64,000 nucleotides of DNA from Fundicoccus ignavus (lineage in GTDB: Bacteria; Bacillota; Bacilli; Lactobacillales; Aerococcaceae). Shown piece after piece: positions 18,327 to 26,779 of the stretch. The notes below the pieces were generated by a model. That model worked only from the letters and a program-made list of their open reading frames with translations, was not told where the DNA came from and made no database searches. The position numbers were made by a program, and so were the translations under genes. Where the stretch lies: the NCBI RefSeq assembly GCF_009659375.1, contig NZ_WJQT01000003.1:124001-188000 (forward strand), given 5' to 3'. Each line of letters begins with the position of its first letter. The first letter of the stretch is position 1.

Positions 18327-19895
18327 TTAATTAATTTCTGTTACTAAAGCATCTTCATTTGGCTCAGAAACTTCTGTTTCTTCTGTAATAATATCATTTG
18401 TTTGGTTTTTTACATTTAAACGGAAGTAAGTATCCGTTAAAGCATAAAGATCACGTGCTAACTCATCAGTAATCGCATTGTCTAACATACGCCACTTCCA
18501 GTTAATTCCAATTGTCGATGGTGTATTCATTCGTGCTGAATTATCTAAATTCAATAAGTCTTGCATCGTATAAACAGCCAAATAACTTGGTGAAGCAGCA
18601 ATTCCACGGTTTAAAGCTTGAGAAACTGTTTCAGAATCGTGGCGATGTAAGTAGCGATTTACTTGTGCCTGAACTTCTGGGGAAGCAGAATCTTTATACC
18701 AGCCAAGAGCTGTTTCGTTATCATGCGTTCCTACATATGCTACAGAGTTTTCTACATAGTGGTGAGGTAAGTCAACACTGTCAACAGTACTAAAGCCGAA
18801 TTGAAGGATACGCATACCAGGATAGCCTGTGCCTTCGCGCATATCGATCACTTCTTGAGTCATGAAACCTAAATCTTCAGCAATAATTTTCACATCACCT
18901 AAACGGTCTTGGATTGTATCGAAAAGTGCAATTCCAGGCCCTTTTGCCCATTTACCAGAAGCAGATGTTTTTGCATCGGCAGGAACTTCCCAATAAGATT
19001 CGAATCCTCGGAAGTGATCTATACGAACAACGTCATACAGTTTAAAACTTTCTTCCATTCGCGTCACCCACCAATCGAAGTTATGACGTTTCATATACTC
19101 CCAATCGTAAATTGGATTACCCCAGAATTGTCCATCTTCAGAAAAGTTATCAGGGGGTGTACCAGCGATAACAGTAGGGCGTTTCTTAGAATCAACTTTA
19201 AAGAATTGAGGTGTTGACCACATTTCTACACTGTCACCAGCTACGTAAATTGGCATGTCACCTATAATTTGAATATTCTGTTTGTTAGCATAGCTTTTTA
19301 ATTCATTCCACTGTTTAAAGAAGAAAAATTGTGTGACACGATGAAAATTCATTTTTTTAGCTAACATCATACGATACTTTTCTAATGCATCCTCATCACG
19401 GTAACGAATGTCTTCATCCCATTGATCCCAAGATACTAAACCAAAATGTTCTTTAATTGCCATGTACTCTGCAAAGGGTTCAAGCCAACTTTCATTTTTT
19501 TCGACGAAAAATTTAAACTCATAAATATCTTCACTATTTAAAAAGTTTTTAACTGCAGTTTCTAGAATCGGTCTTTTGACATTAAAGATTAAACCATAAT
19601 CAATGTTTTCTGGATCTTGACCAAAGTCTACACCAGCAAAATCAGAATCTTTTAAATAACCATCTTTAACAAGCAAATCAAAATCTATGAAATGAGTATT
19701 TCCAGCAAATGCTGAAAATGACTGATATGGAGAATCACCATAGCTAGTTGTTGTTAAAGGTAATATTTGCCAATAAGTTTGACCGGACTGAACGAGAAAA
19801 TCAACAAAATCATAAGCTGATTGTCCAAATGATCCGATACCAAATTTATTCGGTAAAGACGAGATGTGTAGTAACACACCACTCGTTCTTTCCAT
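18327..19895 (-). CDS. malQ: 4-alpha-glucanotransferase (amylomaltase)
   Basis: 522 residues of GH77. It transfers glucan segments between maltodextrins, freeing glucose and making longer substrates for MalP. Catalytic landmarks are VVRIDHFRGF (nucleophile), IAEDLGF (acid/base) and YVGTHDNETALGW (stabiliser). It opens with ERTSGVLLHISSLP, as usual. The C-terminus has an acidic extension of about 20 residues. AAGGAGGGATTTCT precedes the ATG. It is the first gene of malQ-malP, divergent from malR. Confidence 0.95.
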   Translation of the reverse strand: MERTSGVLLHISSLPNKFGIGSFGQSAYDFVDFLVQSGQTYWQILPLTTTSYGDSPYQSFSAFAGNTHFIDFDLLVKDGYLKDSDFAGVDFGQDPENIDYGLIFNVKRPILETAVKNFLNSEDIYEFKFFVEKNESWLEPFAEYMAIKEHFGLVSWDQWDEDIRYRDEDALEKYRMMLAKKMNFHRVTQFFFFKQWNELKSYANKQNIQIIGDMPIYVAGDSVEMWSTPQFFKVDSKKRPTVIAGTPPDNFSEDGQFWGNPIYDWEYMKRHNFDWWVTRMEESFKLYDVVRIDHFRGFESYWEVPADAKTSASGKWAKGPGIALFDTIQDRLGDVKIIAEDLGFMTQEVIDMREGTGYPGMRILQFGFSTVDSVDLPHHYVENSVAYVGTHDNETALGWYKDSASPEVQAQVNRYLHRHDSETVSQALNRGIAASPSYLAVYTMQDLLNLDNSARMNTPSTIGINWKWRMLDNAITDELARDLYALTDTYFRLNVKNQTNDIITEETEVSEPNEDALVTEIN

Positions 19896-19927
19896 AGAAA
19901 TCCCTCCTTAAATTTTTTTACAATTTC

Positions 19928-19966
19928 ATTATAATGTTTTGCAACGCTAAACGCAAACGTTTTCGT
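19928..19966 (-). promoter_or_regulatory. malQ promoter with MalR-type operator
   Basis: On the minus strand: TTGCGT (19956-19951), 17-base spacer, TATAAT (19933-19928). The operator ACGCAAACGTTTTCGT (19951-19966) covers the -35 box. It resembles the streptococcal MalR operator, so MalR would block polymerase until maltodextrin is present. Confidence 0.75.
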
Positions 19967-20023
19967 AAAAATTAGTGAAATTCTAATAAACTTAATAAGC
20001 TGAACAAAAATTAAACATTATAA

Positions 20024-20078
20024 TTGCAACCTTTAAAGCGGTTCCGTATAATGGAATTATAGGCGCTAACGTTTGCGC
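20024..20078 (+). promoter_or_regulatory. malR promoter with autoregulatory operator
   Basis: TTGCAA (20024-20029), 17-base spacer, TATAAT (20047-20052). GCGCTAACGTTTGCGC (20063-20078) is a near-perfect palindrome just after the expected start site, suggesting that MalR represses its own gene. Confidence 0.75.
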
Positions 20079-20116
20079 AATTGAATTTCAAAAATAAATA
20101 TTAGGGGGTTGAAGTC

Positions 20117-21115
20117 TTGGCTGTTACAATTAAAGATGTAGCACAAAAAGCAGGTGTGGCACCTTCCACAGTTTCGCGTGTTATCCAGAATAATCCTTCG
20201 ATTAGTGACGCAACAAAAGAAAAGGTTCGCCAAGCAATGAAAGAACTTAAATATTATCCAAACCTTAACGCAAGAAGTCTAGTAAGTAAGAAGTCTTTTG
20301 TTATCGGTTTGGTTTTACCAGATGCAACGGATGCTTTTTATCAGAATCCCTTTTTCCCCACGGTACTGAGAGGTATCAATGATGAGGCATCAAAATCAGG
20401 TTATGCATTACTGATTGCAACTGGTCAAACAAGTAATCAACGTCATGGGAATGTTGAAAAAATGGTGCATGGCAGGCAAGTGGATGGTTTAATCTTTCTT
20501 TATGCTTCAGATGAGGATCCAATCTTTAATTTAGTTCAAGATTTGGATTTTCCTTACGTAGTGATTGGAACACCGTCTTCAAAATATGTTAATTTCGTTG
20601 ATAATGATAACCAGGGTAGTTCGTTTGAAGGGACAAAGTATTTAATCGAGAATGGTGCTAAAAATATAGCGTTTATTGGAGGAGATACTAATCGAATCTT
20701 TATCCGTGATCGTTTAATGGGCTATCAACAAGCGTTGAAAGAAGCAGGCTTAACACTAAATGAACAGTGGGTTTTTAATGAAGTGCAATTTGTTCCTGAA
20801 GATGGGTTTCATTATTCTAAAATCATTAAAGAGCTTGACTGTATTGATGCGGTTGTAATTGCCGATCAATTAGTAGCAAAAGGTTTTAAAGCTGGTTGGA
20901 GACTTCAAGGAGAAGAAACGATTCCTGCTTTAACATTTAAAGCATATGACTCAAGTGATTTGTTGATGACGCATGAAGATGCGTTTATAGATATTCAAGC
21001 CCAACAATTAGGACAAGTAGCATTTCAAATGATGATGGGAGTGCTCGAAACCGAGAATGTTAAACCTAGAAGATTTGCACATGAGTTTATTCCACATGTG
21101 CTTGTAGAAAAATAA
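20117..21115 (+). CDS. malR: Maltose operon repressor MalR, LacI family
   Basis: 332 residues: LacI helix-turn-helix (TIKDVAQKAGVAPSTVSRVIQN), hinge (NLNARSLVSKK) and an effector domain (IGLVLPDATDAFYQNPFF, typical of Gram-positive MalR). It is transcribed away from malQ-malP with an operator in front of each promoter. The TTG start at 20117 follows AGGGGGTTGAAG. It is likely also to act at the malE promoter region at 5.2 kb; a second LacI-type protein is encoded next to malE. Confidence 0.92.
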   Translation: MAVTIKDVAQKAGVAPSTVSRVIQNNPSISDATKEKVRQAMKELKYYPNLNARSLVSKKSFVIGLVLPDATDAFYQNPFFPTVLRGINDEASKSGYALLIATGQTSNQRHGNVEKMVHGRQVDGLIFLYASDEDPIFNLVQDLDFPYVVIGTPSSKYVNFVDNDNQGSSFEGTKYLIENGAKNIAFIGGDTNRIFIRDRLMGYQQALKEAGLTLNEQWVFNEVQFVPEDGFHYSKIIKELDCIDAVVIADQLVAKGFKAGWRLQGEETIPALTFKAYDSSDLLMTHEDAFIDIQAQQLGQVAFQMMMGVLETENVKPRRFAHEFIPHVLVEK

Positions 21116-21208
21116 AAAGAAGTTACCGAAAGCCAAACGAAGCATACTACATGAACTCTATAGAGTCAGTGTAGAAAGTTCGTAAAGCATAGGTAACTTC
21201 TTTTTTTA
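21110..21208. terminator. Long extended hairpin between malR and the DUF368 gene
   Basis: AAAGAAGTTACC pairs with GGTAACTTCTTT. Inside, ACGAA pairs with TTCGT and ACTCTATAGAGT is palindromic, making a rod of about 90 bases with internal bulges and T/A runs at both ends. It should terminate both convergent genes but is far longer than needed. Confidence 0.7.
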
Positions 21209-22036
21209 TTTGTAAGTTTCTTCTAATTTTGACATCCATTTTCCAAGAGCAGTTCCTAAAACAAGCATTAAAGCACATAAAAGGTATTGAACAATTGAAA
21301 AACCGGCATAATTAGTTGGGATAATCATAATAGTTGAAGCAATTACAATTCCTACAATGAAGTGGAAGAAGTAACTATAATAACGTTTAAAAATAGCTTC
21401 AATTAATTTAGATAAAACTAAAATGGTAACTAATCCACCAATTGCAATCGGAATAATTACAGATAAATCTAAGCTTTTAAAACCATCAGCCATTGCTGTG
21501 TAAAGTCCCATATAAACAATAAAATTTGATGGACTCAAGCCAGGAACTAAGACTCCTAGGGCAATTAAACCACCTGAGATGAACCAAGAGATGAAACTTG
21601 GCGCTACAGAACCAGTAAATTGTTGATTACCTATAAACAATAGTATAAAACCAACGATGAAAGACAGGAAGAAAACACCAATATCTTTCTGGCTGCGGCC
21701 TTCTTTACCAGCTTCTTTCCATAAAGAAGGTGCTGTACCGACGATACAACCTACGAAAAACCACAAGATAATGGTTTCGAAATTGCCGAGTAAGAAACTC
21801 ACTCCAAATGATAGAATGACAATACCTGACAAGCCACCTAATCCTACTGGTAAAAAGAATAGAAAGTTATCTTTAAAATCTTTTGTGATATTGGCTAAGA
21901 ATCGAATGATTCTTTCATACATTCCGAAAATAGCAGCCAGTGCGCCACCACTAACTCCTGGTAAAATAAAACCAGATCCGATAAACATACCTTTAATAAA
22001 TCTGAGTATCCAGTTTTGTGAAGATGATTCTTTCAT
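21206..22036 (-). CDS. DUF368 membrane protein (PopT-type undecaprenyl phosphate translocase family)
   Basis: 276 residues with about eight hydrophobic segments and the DUF368 signatures GFILPGVSGGALAAIFGMYE and VPGLSPSNFIVYMG. Members of this family (PopT) have been shown to take part in recycling the lipid carrier undecaprenyl phosphate across the membrane. Start choice: the ATG at 22036 is placed after GGAGGA, which overlaps an earlier in-frame ATG at 22048. uppP at 58 kb works on the same carrier. Confidence 0.87.
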   Translation of the reverse strand: MKESSSQNWILRFIKGMFIGSGFILPGVSGGALAAIFGMYERIIRFLANITKDFKDNFLFFLPVGLGGLSGIVILSFGVSFLLGNFETIILWFFVGCIVGTAPSLWKEAGKEGRSQKDIGVFFLSFIVGFILLFIGNQQFTGSVAPSFISWFISGGLIALGVLVPGLSPSNFIVYMGLYTAMADGFKSLDLSVIIPIAIGGLVTILVLSKLIEAIFKRYYSYFFHFIVGIVIASTIMIIPTNYAGFSIVQYLLCALMLVLGTALGKWMSKLEETYK

Positions 22037-22299
22037 AAATTCCTCCATAATAAATGTTTACTTAACATAACACTTTATCATTTTAGCGTAACTTTGAAAA
22101 GACATCAATGAATCAAAGCAATTGGTTATAAATTGTTTATAGATAAGTCACTATTTTGGAAAGAGTTTTGTTGATTGTATAAATTTGATAGGACTCCATT
22201 AGTGATAGTCATATTGCTCGAAATATTCTGTAAGGTTTTAGTATAATAGAAGAAAGTTTAAGTATGTTACAAAAGTTAAGTCAGGTGAGGAGTGATTGG

Positions 22300-23118
22300 A
22301 TGGAAAATAGAATGCGAAGATGTTTAACGACGGCGATGGTCTTGATGTTAACTGGTTGGGGGTGCGTACATTCTACCGCATCAGCACAAGACTCGACAGA
22401 CAATGAAGAGACTACTAGTGAAACTGTCGAAAGTTCAGGGTCGGCTAATGATAACGAGAATGTTAAGTATGAGCTTTCAGAAGAACAAGCGAATGCTTTA
22501 GCTTTTTATTTGCAACCTACTGAAGATTTTGACCAGAATTACAATTTAAGCCATAAAGACATAGAAGAAAAATATTGGGCTTTAGTTGAAGCTGGGAGTA
22601 ATGGGGAGCCAATATCAGAAGAAGCTATCATTGAAATTTTAGGTGAACCTGGTTATGAGAGTAGCTATGCACAAAGTCGTTTTCTTCATTATTTAGCTAT
22701 AGATGCTGAGTCAGCCATTCAGGTGAAAGTACAATTGTATGAAGGTGAAGGACTCTATCAAGTAACAAAAGAAACACGAGACTTAAGTGTTTTCGATAGT
22801 TTGAATATTACATCAGAGGAAGCGATTGACTATCACGAAAATAAGGGTGTTACTTACGAAGAATTACTTGAGAAGTTAGGTGAACCTACACAAACGGGCT
22901 ACTTTTTCGGAAGTGAAACTTATGAAGTCATTTGGTTGTCGCGTAATATGACGACCACATCGACCGATGAAGAAGATAAAGTTGTAAGGTATATTGCAGT
23001 GAATTTTAAAGAAGCTGATGAAGAAATTACGAGTTTTTATTCAGATGCAAGCTATGATGCTTTAAATTCTTCAGAAGATGACACTCAAGAGGAAAATGAA
23101 ACTAATTCAGAAGAATAA
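22300..23118 (+). CDS. Secreted protein with two GEP-motif repeats
   Basis: 272 residues. The N-terminus is basic, then hydrophobic, ending STASAQD, a likely type I signal peptidase site. A cysteine precedes it (GWGC), but the context does not fit a lipobox. An acidic Ser/Glu/Thr-rich linker follows. Two similar units, EEAIIEILGEPGYESS and YEELLEKLGEPTQTG, each continue into an aromatic strand, the pattern seen in SmpA/OmlA- and BLIP-like folds. The C-terminus is again acidic. The ATG at 22300 is chosen after GTGAGGAGTGATT. Function is unknown; it is a single-gene unit. Confidence 0.65.
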   Translation: MENRMRRCLTTAMVLMLTGWGCVHSTASAQDSTDNEETTSETVESSGSANDNENVKYELSEEQANALAFYLQPTEDFDQNYNLSHKDIEEKYWALVEAGSNGEPISEEAIIEILGEPGYESSYAQSRFLHYLAIDAESAIQVKVQLYEGEGLYQVTKETRDLSVFDSLNITSEEAIDYHENKGVTYEELLEKLGEPTQTGYFFGSETYEVIWLSRNMTTTSTDEEDKVVRYIAVNFKEADEEITSFYSDASYDALNSSEDDTQEENETNSEE

Positions 23119-23126
23119 TAGATGAA

Positions 23127-23160
23127 GCGTTACAATTTATCTTTTTGTAACGCTTTTTTA
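23127..23160 (+). terminator. Terminator after the GEP-repeat protein
   Basis: GCGTTACAA pairs with TTGTAACGC, followed by TTTTTTT. Confidence 0.85.
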
Positions 23161-23167
23161 TAACATA

Positions 23168-23480
23168 AGGTTTTATAGGATTTATGTTGATTTACCAATC
23201 TTTGTTCTTCGCTCAGCTTGTTGTTTTCCAAGGCGGTGGTCGCTTTCAAAGCCTCATTGACGATTGTGCTTTTCCAGCTCAATCGGCTAGGCTCTGTCTA
23301 CTTCGCTTTCTTTGTTGATAGACAGAGCAAGCAATTCTGTTAGTAACGATGGATTGCCCTTTGTACCGCTATGGAAAATAAGTCGCTGATCTATATTAAA
23401 TATTCCAACAAAAGTAAAGCGATATAATCAAGTAAAACTGCTAAACGGAATTTAAAGTTTTCGGAATCGTCCGAGGTTTT
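23168..23480 (+). repeat. Dispersed intergenic repeat, full copy A
   Basis: About 310 bases, starting eight bases after the upstream terminator. Shared blocks: TTTATGTTGATTTA; GCTCAGCTTGTTGTTTTCCA and AGGCGGTGGTCGCTTTCAAA; CAATCGGCTAGGCTCTGTCT; AGACAGAGCAAGC; GATTGCCCTTTGTACCGCT; ATGGAAAATAAGTCGCTGAT; ATTCCAACAAAAGTAAAGCG; ATATAATCAAGTAAAACTGC. Outer arms GTTTTCCA and TGGAAAAT, and inner arms GCTCTGTCTA and TAGACAGAGC, can pair. It ends in the TCGG/CCGA hairpin with GGTTTT. It contains no plausible gene. Confidence 0.85.
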
Positions 23481-23518
23481 CTGACTAATAAATATTCAAA
23501 AGTATTGGAGTGAGATGG

Positions 23519-24976
23519 ATGAATAGAAAAATAATCATTTTAATGATGAGCATAGCTACTGGGATAGTAGTATTTTCGACAACACCTTTTGAGGTAAGGG
23601 CTAATCAATTGAGTGTGGACCTATTGAGTAAAGTAACTGACGAAAATTTAGATAGTAAATACATGATTGAAGCATTTGATGTCTACCAAGACGCCGTTAA
23701 GAATATGGAGTTCCATTCTCTTGGGTCTGGTGAGTGGACGGGAGACAGTATAGAAGAAGTGCGAGCGAAAGTCTCAACAGACTTAGAGCCAGTTGAATCA
23801 ACTATTGAGGGTGCTTTAGATTTTCGTTTCTTATTGTATAGCTTCACGGATAGTGCATTGGATGTTGCAGAAGTAGGTTTTTTATTTGCAGAAGGGCATT
23901 TAGTTTTTGTAGGTCTAGGTAATATTGTGACGAACTTTGATGATAATATCTTAGCAAATGAAATCGCCGATGAATTGGCTAATGCTGGTACGGATTTTGC
24001 TAAAATTGTTGATTCTAATGCTGTAATTAAGGCCTTTGGACATATTTCAGTTGACGAAGAAGGTCGTGATATTGTAGCCATTGATAGTGGAGAATCAAGT
24101 ATGGAAGCTAACACTTATTTCTATATGTTAGCTGATGGGAAAGTCGAAGCTCATGATAAAATGGATATATTCTCAGCAATGCAAGGTATTCAGACAATAA
24201 TGTTCGATCAACTAGCTTTTCATTACGTAGATGGTCAAATTGGTAGTGTGTCGGAACCAACAGCTGTTAGTCTAGAACCAATAACAGTTGAAACAGATTT
24301 AACGGTGGATCCTTTAAAAGACTTAATGACAGACACTACTATTACAAATCCCAAATTTGTGGAAGCATGGGAAGGTTATCAACTTGCTTTATCAGACTTA
24401 ACATTTCGTGATTTAGCCTCAGAAGAACCACTAGGTTCATTAATAAAGGATGTAGAAGAGAACTTTGATCCAGGGATTAAGCCACGATATGTAGAATTTC
24501 CAGATACACCAATCAAACTGTTGGTGTATACTTACGAAGATTCTGAGGTTAATCCTAATACTGGTATGCCTGATGTAGGAGAGTTTGCTTTGTACTTTTT
24601 TGATGATTTATTAGCATATGCGAGTGTTGCTAATAGAAGTTTAGTAATCGAAGCAGAACAAGTTTTATCCATAGAAGAAATCGATCAATTAACTAAAGAA
24701 TCAGCGTCCTTAGATGCGTTAATTTCATTAAATCCACAAGTTATCTCAATGGGCTATATGTATCAAAATACTGAACCACGTTCAATTGTCGCTATTCAAA
24801 GTGGTGATCCTTATGAAAATCGACAAGTCTCTTTCCTTTTTTTAAGAGATGATTTAATTCGTGGACAAGAAACCTACGCAATAGAAGAAGTGATGCAAGA
24901 TATTCAAACAAACATGTTATTTAGTACGGGAGATTTCTTTACTAATGAAGCGAGACAATTAGATCAAACAGAATAA
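23519..24976 (+). CDS. Secreted protein with a duplicated domain, function unknown
   Basis: 485 residues. The N-terminal 27 or so form a signal peptide (hydrophobic core, then FEVRANQL). The mature part holds two related halves, roughly residues 35-235 and 265-475. They begin YMIEAFDVYQDAVKNMEFHSL and FVEAWEGYQLALSDLTFRDL-like; both continue through an acidic segment and a (F/L)LxYxxxDS strand into EVGFLFAEGHLVFV / EFALYFFDDLLAYA. No family is recognised. The ATG at 23519 is chosen 8 bases after GGAG; GTG at 23510 overlaps that site. Acidic composition and export suggest a cell-envelope role. Confidence 0.65.
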   Translation: MNRKIIILMMSIATGIVVFSTTPFEVRANQLSVDLLSKVTDENLDSKYMIEAFDVYQDAVKNMEFHSLGSGEWTGDSIEEVRAKVSTDLEPVESTIEGALDFRFLLYSFTDSALDVAEVGFLFAEGHLVFVGLGNIVTNFDDNILANEIADELANAGTDFAKIVDSNAVIKAFGHISVDEEGRDIVAIDSGESSMEANTYFYMLADGKVEAHDKMDIFSAMQGIQTIMFDQLAFHYVDGQIGSVSEPTAVSLEPITVETDLTVDPLKDLMTDTTITNPKFVEAWEGYQLALSDLTFRDLASEEPLGSLIKDVEENFDPGIKPRYVEFPDTPIKLLVYTYEDSEVNPNTGMPDVGEFALYFFDDLLAYASVANRSLVIEAEQVLSIEEIDQLTKESASLDALISLNPQVISMGYMYQNTEPRSIVAIQSGDPYENRQVSFLFLRDDLIRGQETYAIEEVMQDIQTNMLFSTGDFFTNEARQLDQTE

Positions 24977-25033
24977 ACGTTATTGAAAGCTAATGAGATA
25001 ATATTACTAGTATCGAATGTGATATAATTTTGT

Positions 25034-25039
25034 TATAAT
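25034..25039 (+). promoter_or_regulatory. -10 box before the glutaredoxin-like gene
   Basis: TATAAT lies 34 bases before the TTG start; the -35 match is weak. Confidence 0.35.
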
Positions 25040-25072
25040 AGTGAGACATAACGAATAGATGGAGGGATTATT

Positions 25073-25354
25073 TTGGCAAAGCACGTACTATATTATAGTG
25101 ATAAATGTCCAGATACAGCGGCATTTGTAGAAGAGTTAGATAAGCAAGGTTATGAGTATGAAAAAGTAAATATAACAGAATCGATGGGAAATCTGAAACA
25201 ATTTTTAAAATTACGCGATACTCGTCCGCAATTTGAAGATCGTAAAATGTGGAATATGGTAGGAGTACCTGTTCTGCATTTAAGCAATAATAATTTTATC
25301 TTTGAATTAAATGACTTGAAAGGTTTTTCTTGTACGTTAACAGAAACTAACTAG
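25073..25354 (+). CDS. Glutaredoxin-like protein
   Basis: 93 residues with a thioredoxin fold. The active-site region is YYSDKCPDTAAF, a monothiol-like CPDT, and VGVPVLHL contains the cis-proline. It has an unusual long basic loop (LRDTRPQFEDRKMWNM) found in small Firmicutes glutaredoxin-related proteins. It presumably reduces or senses thiols in the cytoplasm, with partner unknown. The TTG start follows TGGAGGG. It may be co-transcribed with cdd, 30 bases downstream. Confidence 0.82.
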   Translation: MAKHVLYYSDKCPDTAAFVEELDKQGYEYEKVNITESMGNLKQFLKLRDTRPQFEDRKMWNMVGVPVLHLSNNNFIFELNDLKGFSCTLTETN

Positions 25355-25384
25355 TCGAAAAGCAAATTCTTATGAGAAAGTAGG

Positions 25385-25798
25385 ATGAACGTGGAAGTTA
25401 AACAAATTGAAGAGTTGATGTCTCAAGCAAGGGAAGTTATGAAAAATTCATACTCTCCTTATTCAAAATTCCCTGTCGGAGCAGCACTGCTGACAGAAGA
25501 CAATCAGGTATTTACTGGAGTAAATATTGAGAATGTTTCGTTTGGTGTTACAAATTGTGCTGAAAGAAGCGCAATATTTACGGCGGTTTCAACTGGTTAT
25601 CGACCTGGCTTTATCAAAGCAATCGCAGTAGCAGGGGACACTGAAACTTTCTTATCACCGTGTAGTGTTTGTCGTCAGGTAATGGTTGAATTTTGTAAAC
25701 CGGATACACCAGTGTATTTAACACGTAACGATGGCGAAATATTTACTACAACTGTAGAAGAGTTAGTACCCTTTGCTTTTGAAAAACTAGATATGTAG
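25385..25798 (+). CDS. cdd: Cytidine deaminase
   Basis: 137 residues, the standard tetrameric Cdd size. It deaminates cytidine and deoxycytidine to uridine forms in pyrimidine salvage. The opening YSPYSKFPVGAALL, the catalytic CAERSAIF (zinc cysteine and proton-shuttling glutamate) and PCSVCRQV (two further zinc cysteines) are all present. The start may be the ATG at 25385 or the GTG at 25391: AGG lies directly before the ATG, so the later codon has better spacing. Confidence 0.95.
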   Translation: MNVEVKQIEELMSQAREVMKNSYSPYSKFPVGAALLTEDNQVFTGVNIENVSFGVTNCAERSAIFTAVSTGYRPGFIKAIAVAGDTETFLSPCSVCRQVMVEFCKPDTPVYLTRNDGEIFTTTVEELVPFAFEKLDM

Positions 25799-25828
25799 TT
25801 ACATTAACTTTTAAGGAGAGAATTTGAT

Positions 25829-26209
25829 ATGACACAAACATTATTACACGCTTGTTATCGAGTGCATGATTTAGAAGCATCATTAAAATTTTATACAGAA
25901 ATATTCGATTTTGAAGTAAGTCGTGAGAGAAAGTTTCCTGAACATGGTTTTGACTTAGTGTATTTAGTGGTTCCAGGAAGTAATTTTGAATTAGAGTTAA
26001 CTTATAATTATGGAGCAGACCCATATACAATTGGTGATGGTTTTAGTCACTTGGCGCTAGGAGTGGATGATTTAGAAGCTGTCCACGCGAAATGTTTAGC
26101 TTCAGGTTATGCAACTACAGAAATGAAAGGTCTACCAGGAACACCGCCTACTTACTTCTTCGTAAGTGATCCAGATGGATATCGTTTGGAAGTTATGTTA
26201 AATAACTAA
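25829..26209 (+). CDS. gloA: Lactoylglutathione lyase-like glyoxalase (VOC family)
   Basis: 126 residues with the paired beta-alpha-beta-beta-beta units of the vicinal oxygen chelate fold. Metal ligands match glyoxalase I: His in LLHACYRVHD, Glu in FELELTYN, His in FSHLALGV and Glu in YRLEVML. It detoxifies methylglyoxal as a thiol hemithioacetal; the physiological thiol in this organism is unknown. AAGGAGAG precedes the ATG. No terminator is seen until 26444, leaving an unusually long 3' region. Confidence 0.9.
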   Translation: MTQTLLHACYRVHDLEASLKFYTEIFDFEVSRERKFPEHGFDLVYLVVPGSNFELELTYNYGADPYTIGDGFSHLALGVDDLEAVHAKCLASGYATTEMKGLPGTPPTYFFVSDPDGYRLEVMLNN

Positions 26210-26277
26210 TTGTTTAACGATTGTGAGTTAATCTTATGAAAGATTGGCTTGCAGTTATTGAATGCTTGTGATAATAT

Positions 26278-26443
26278 ATTGTTCATGCGATGAGTCGAAT
26301 AACAATCAGATAGATTGTGAAGGCAAGGTATCAGAGTTTAAAACTCAGCCAGGAAGGCGATACGATTACTGATTGCTGTGAACAATCAGTTTTAATTATT
26401 AGCAATAATAATTTTGCCGCTCGAAGAGTGTTTAACACTCATA
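26278..26443 (+). ncRNA. Candidate structured RNA with alternative pairings
   Basis: No reading frame is present, but the region is rich in complementary blocks. ATTGTTCA (26278-26285) pairs with TGAACAAT; CAATCAG (26303-26309) with CTGATTG (26369-26375); GTATC with GATAC inside; AGTTTAAAACT is an apical hairpin. CTGATTG can instead pair with a second CAATCAG (26383-26389) followed by TTTTAATT, so the two folds exclude each other. GAGTGTTTAACACTC follows, then a strong terminator. A promoter-like TTGCAG-17-TAATAT (26249-26277) precedes it, but would start transcription slightly inside the outer stem. No known riboswitch class is recognised. It may be a separate RNA or the gloA 3' UTR. Confidence 0.45.
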
Positions 26444-26480
26444 AAAGACTTTAGACCTAATAGGTTTAAGGTCTTTTTTT
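26444..26480 (+). terminator. Terminator of the candidate RNA / gloA transcript
   Basis: AAAGACTTTAGACCT pairs with AGGTTTAAGGTCTTT, a 15-bp stem with two wobbles, followed by TTTT. Confidence 0.85.
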
Positions 26481-26489
26481 ATTTTAAGG

Positions 26490-26773
26490 GAATTTAAGTT
26501 TTATGTTGAATTACCAGGTGTGTACTTCGCTCATCTTGTTGTTTTCCAAGGCAGTGGTCGCTTTCAAAGCCTCACTGAAGTTCGTGCTTTTCCAGCTCAA
26601 TCGGCTAGGCTCTGTCTACTTCGTTTTGCTCATAGTCAGAGCAAGCTACGCCGATTGCCCTTTGTACCGCTATGGAAAACAATTCGCTGATCTACGTTAA
26701 CTATTCCAACAAAAATAAAGCGATATAATCAAGTTATACTGCTAAACAGAACGGCCTCATCCGAGGTTTTTTG
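26490..26773 (+). repeat. Dispersed intergenic repeat, full copy B
   Basis: It matches copy A across its length, starting ten bases after the terminator. TGTTGAAT near the start can pair with ATTCCAACA near the end; GTTTTCCA with TGGAAAAC; CAATCGGC-GGCTCTG with CAGAGC-GCCGATTG. The end is a CGG/CCG hairpin followed by AGGTTTTTTG, like an intrinsic terminator. A small open frame inside is not conserved in copy A and is not a gene. Confidence 0.85.
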
Positions 26774-26779
26774 AGGTGC

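Noticed and set aside
26278-26443. 6S RNA, SRP RNA or a known riboswitch as identity of the structured region
   Set aside because: The outer hairpin is too short for 6S RNA, the SRP GGAA-type conserved core is missing, and none of the riboswitch cores I know is present.
26503-26700. Small open frame inside repeat copy B, partly similar to one at 42238-42432
   Set aside because: The frame is broken in copy A, changes follow base pairing rather than codons, and no start signal is present.
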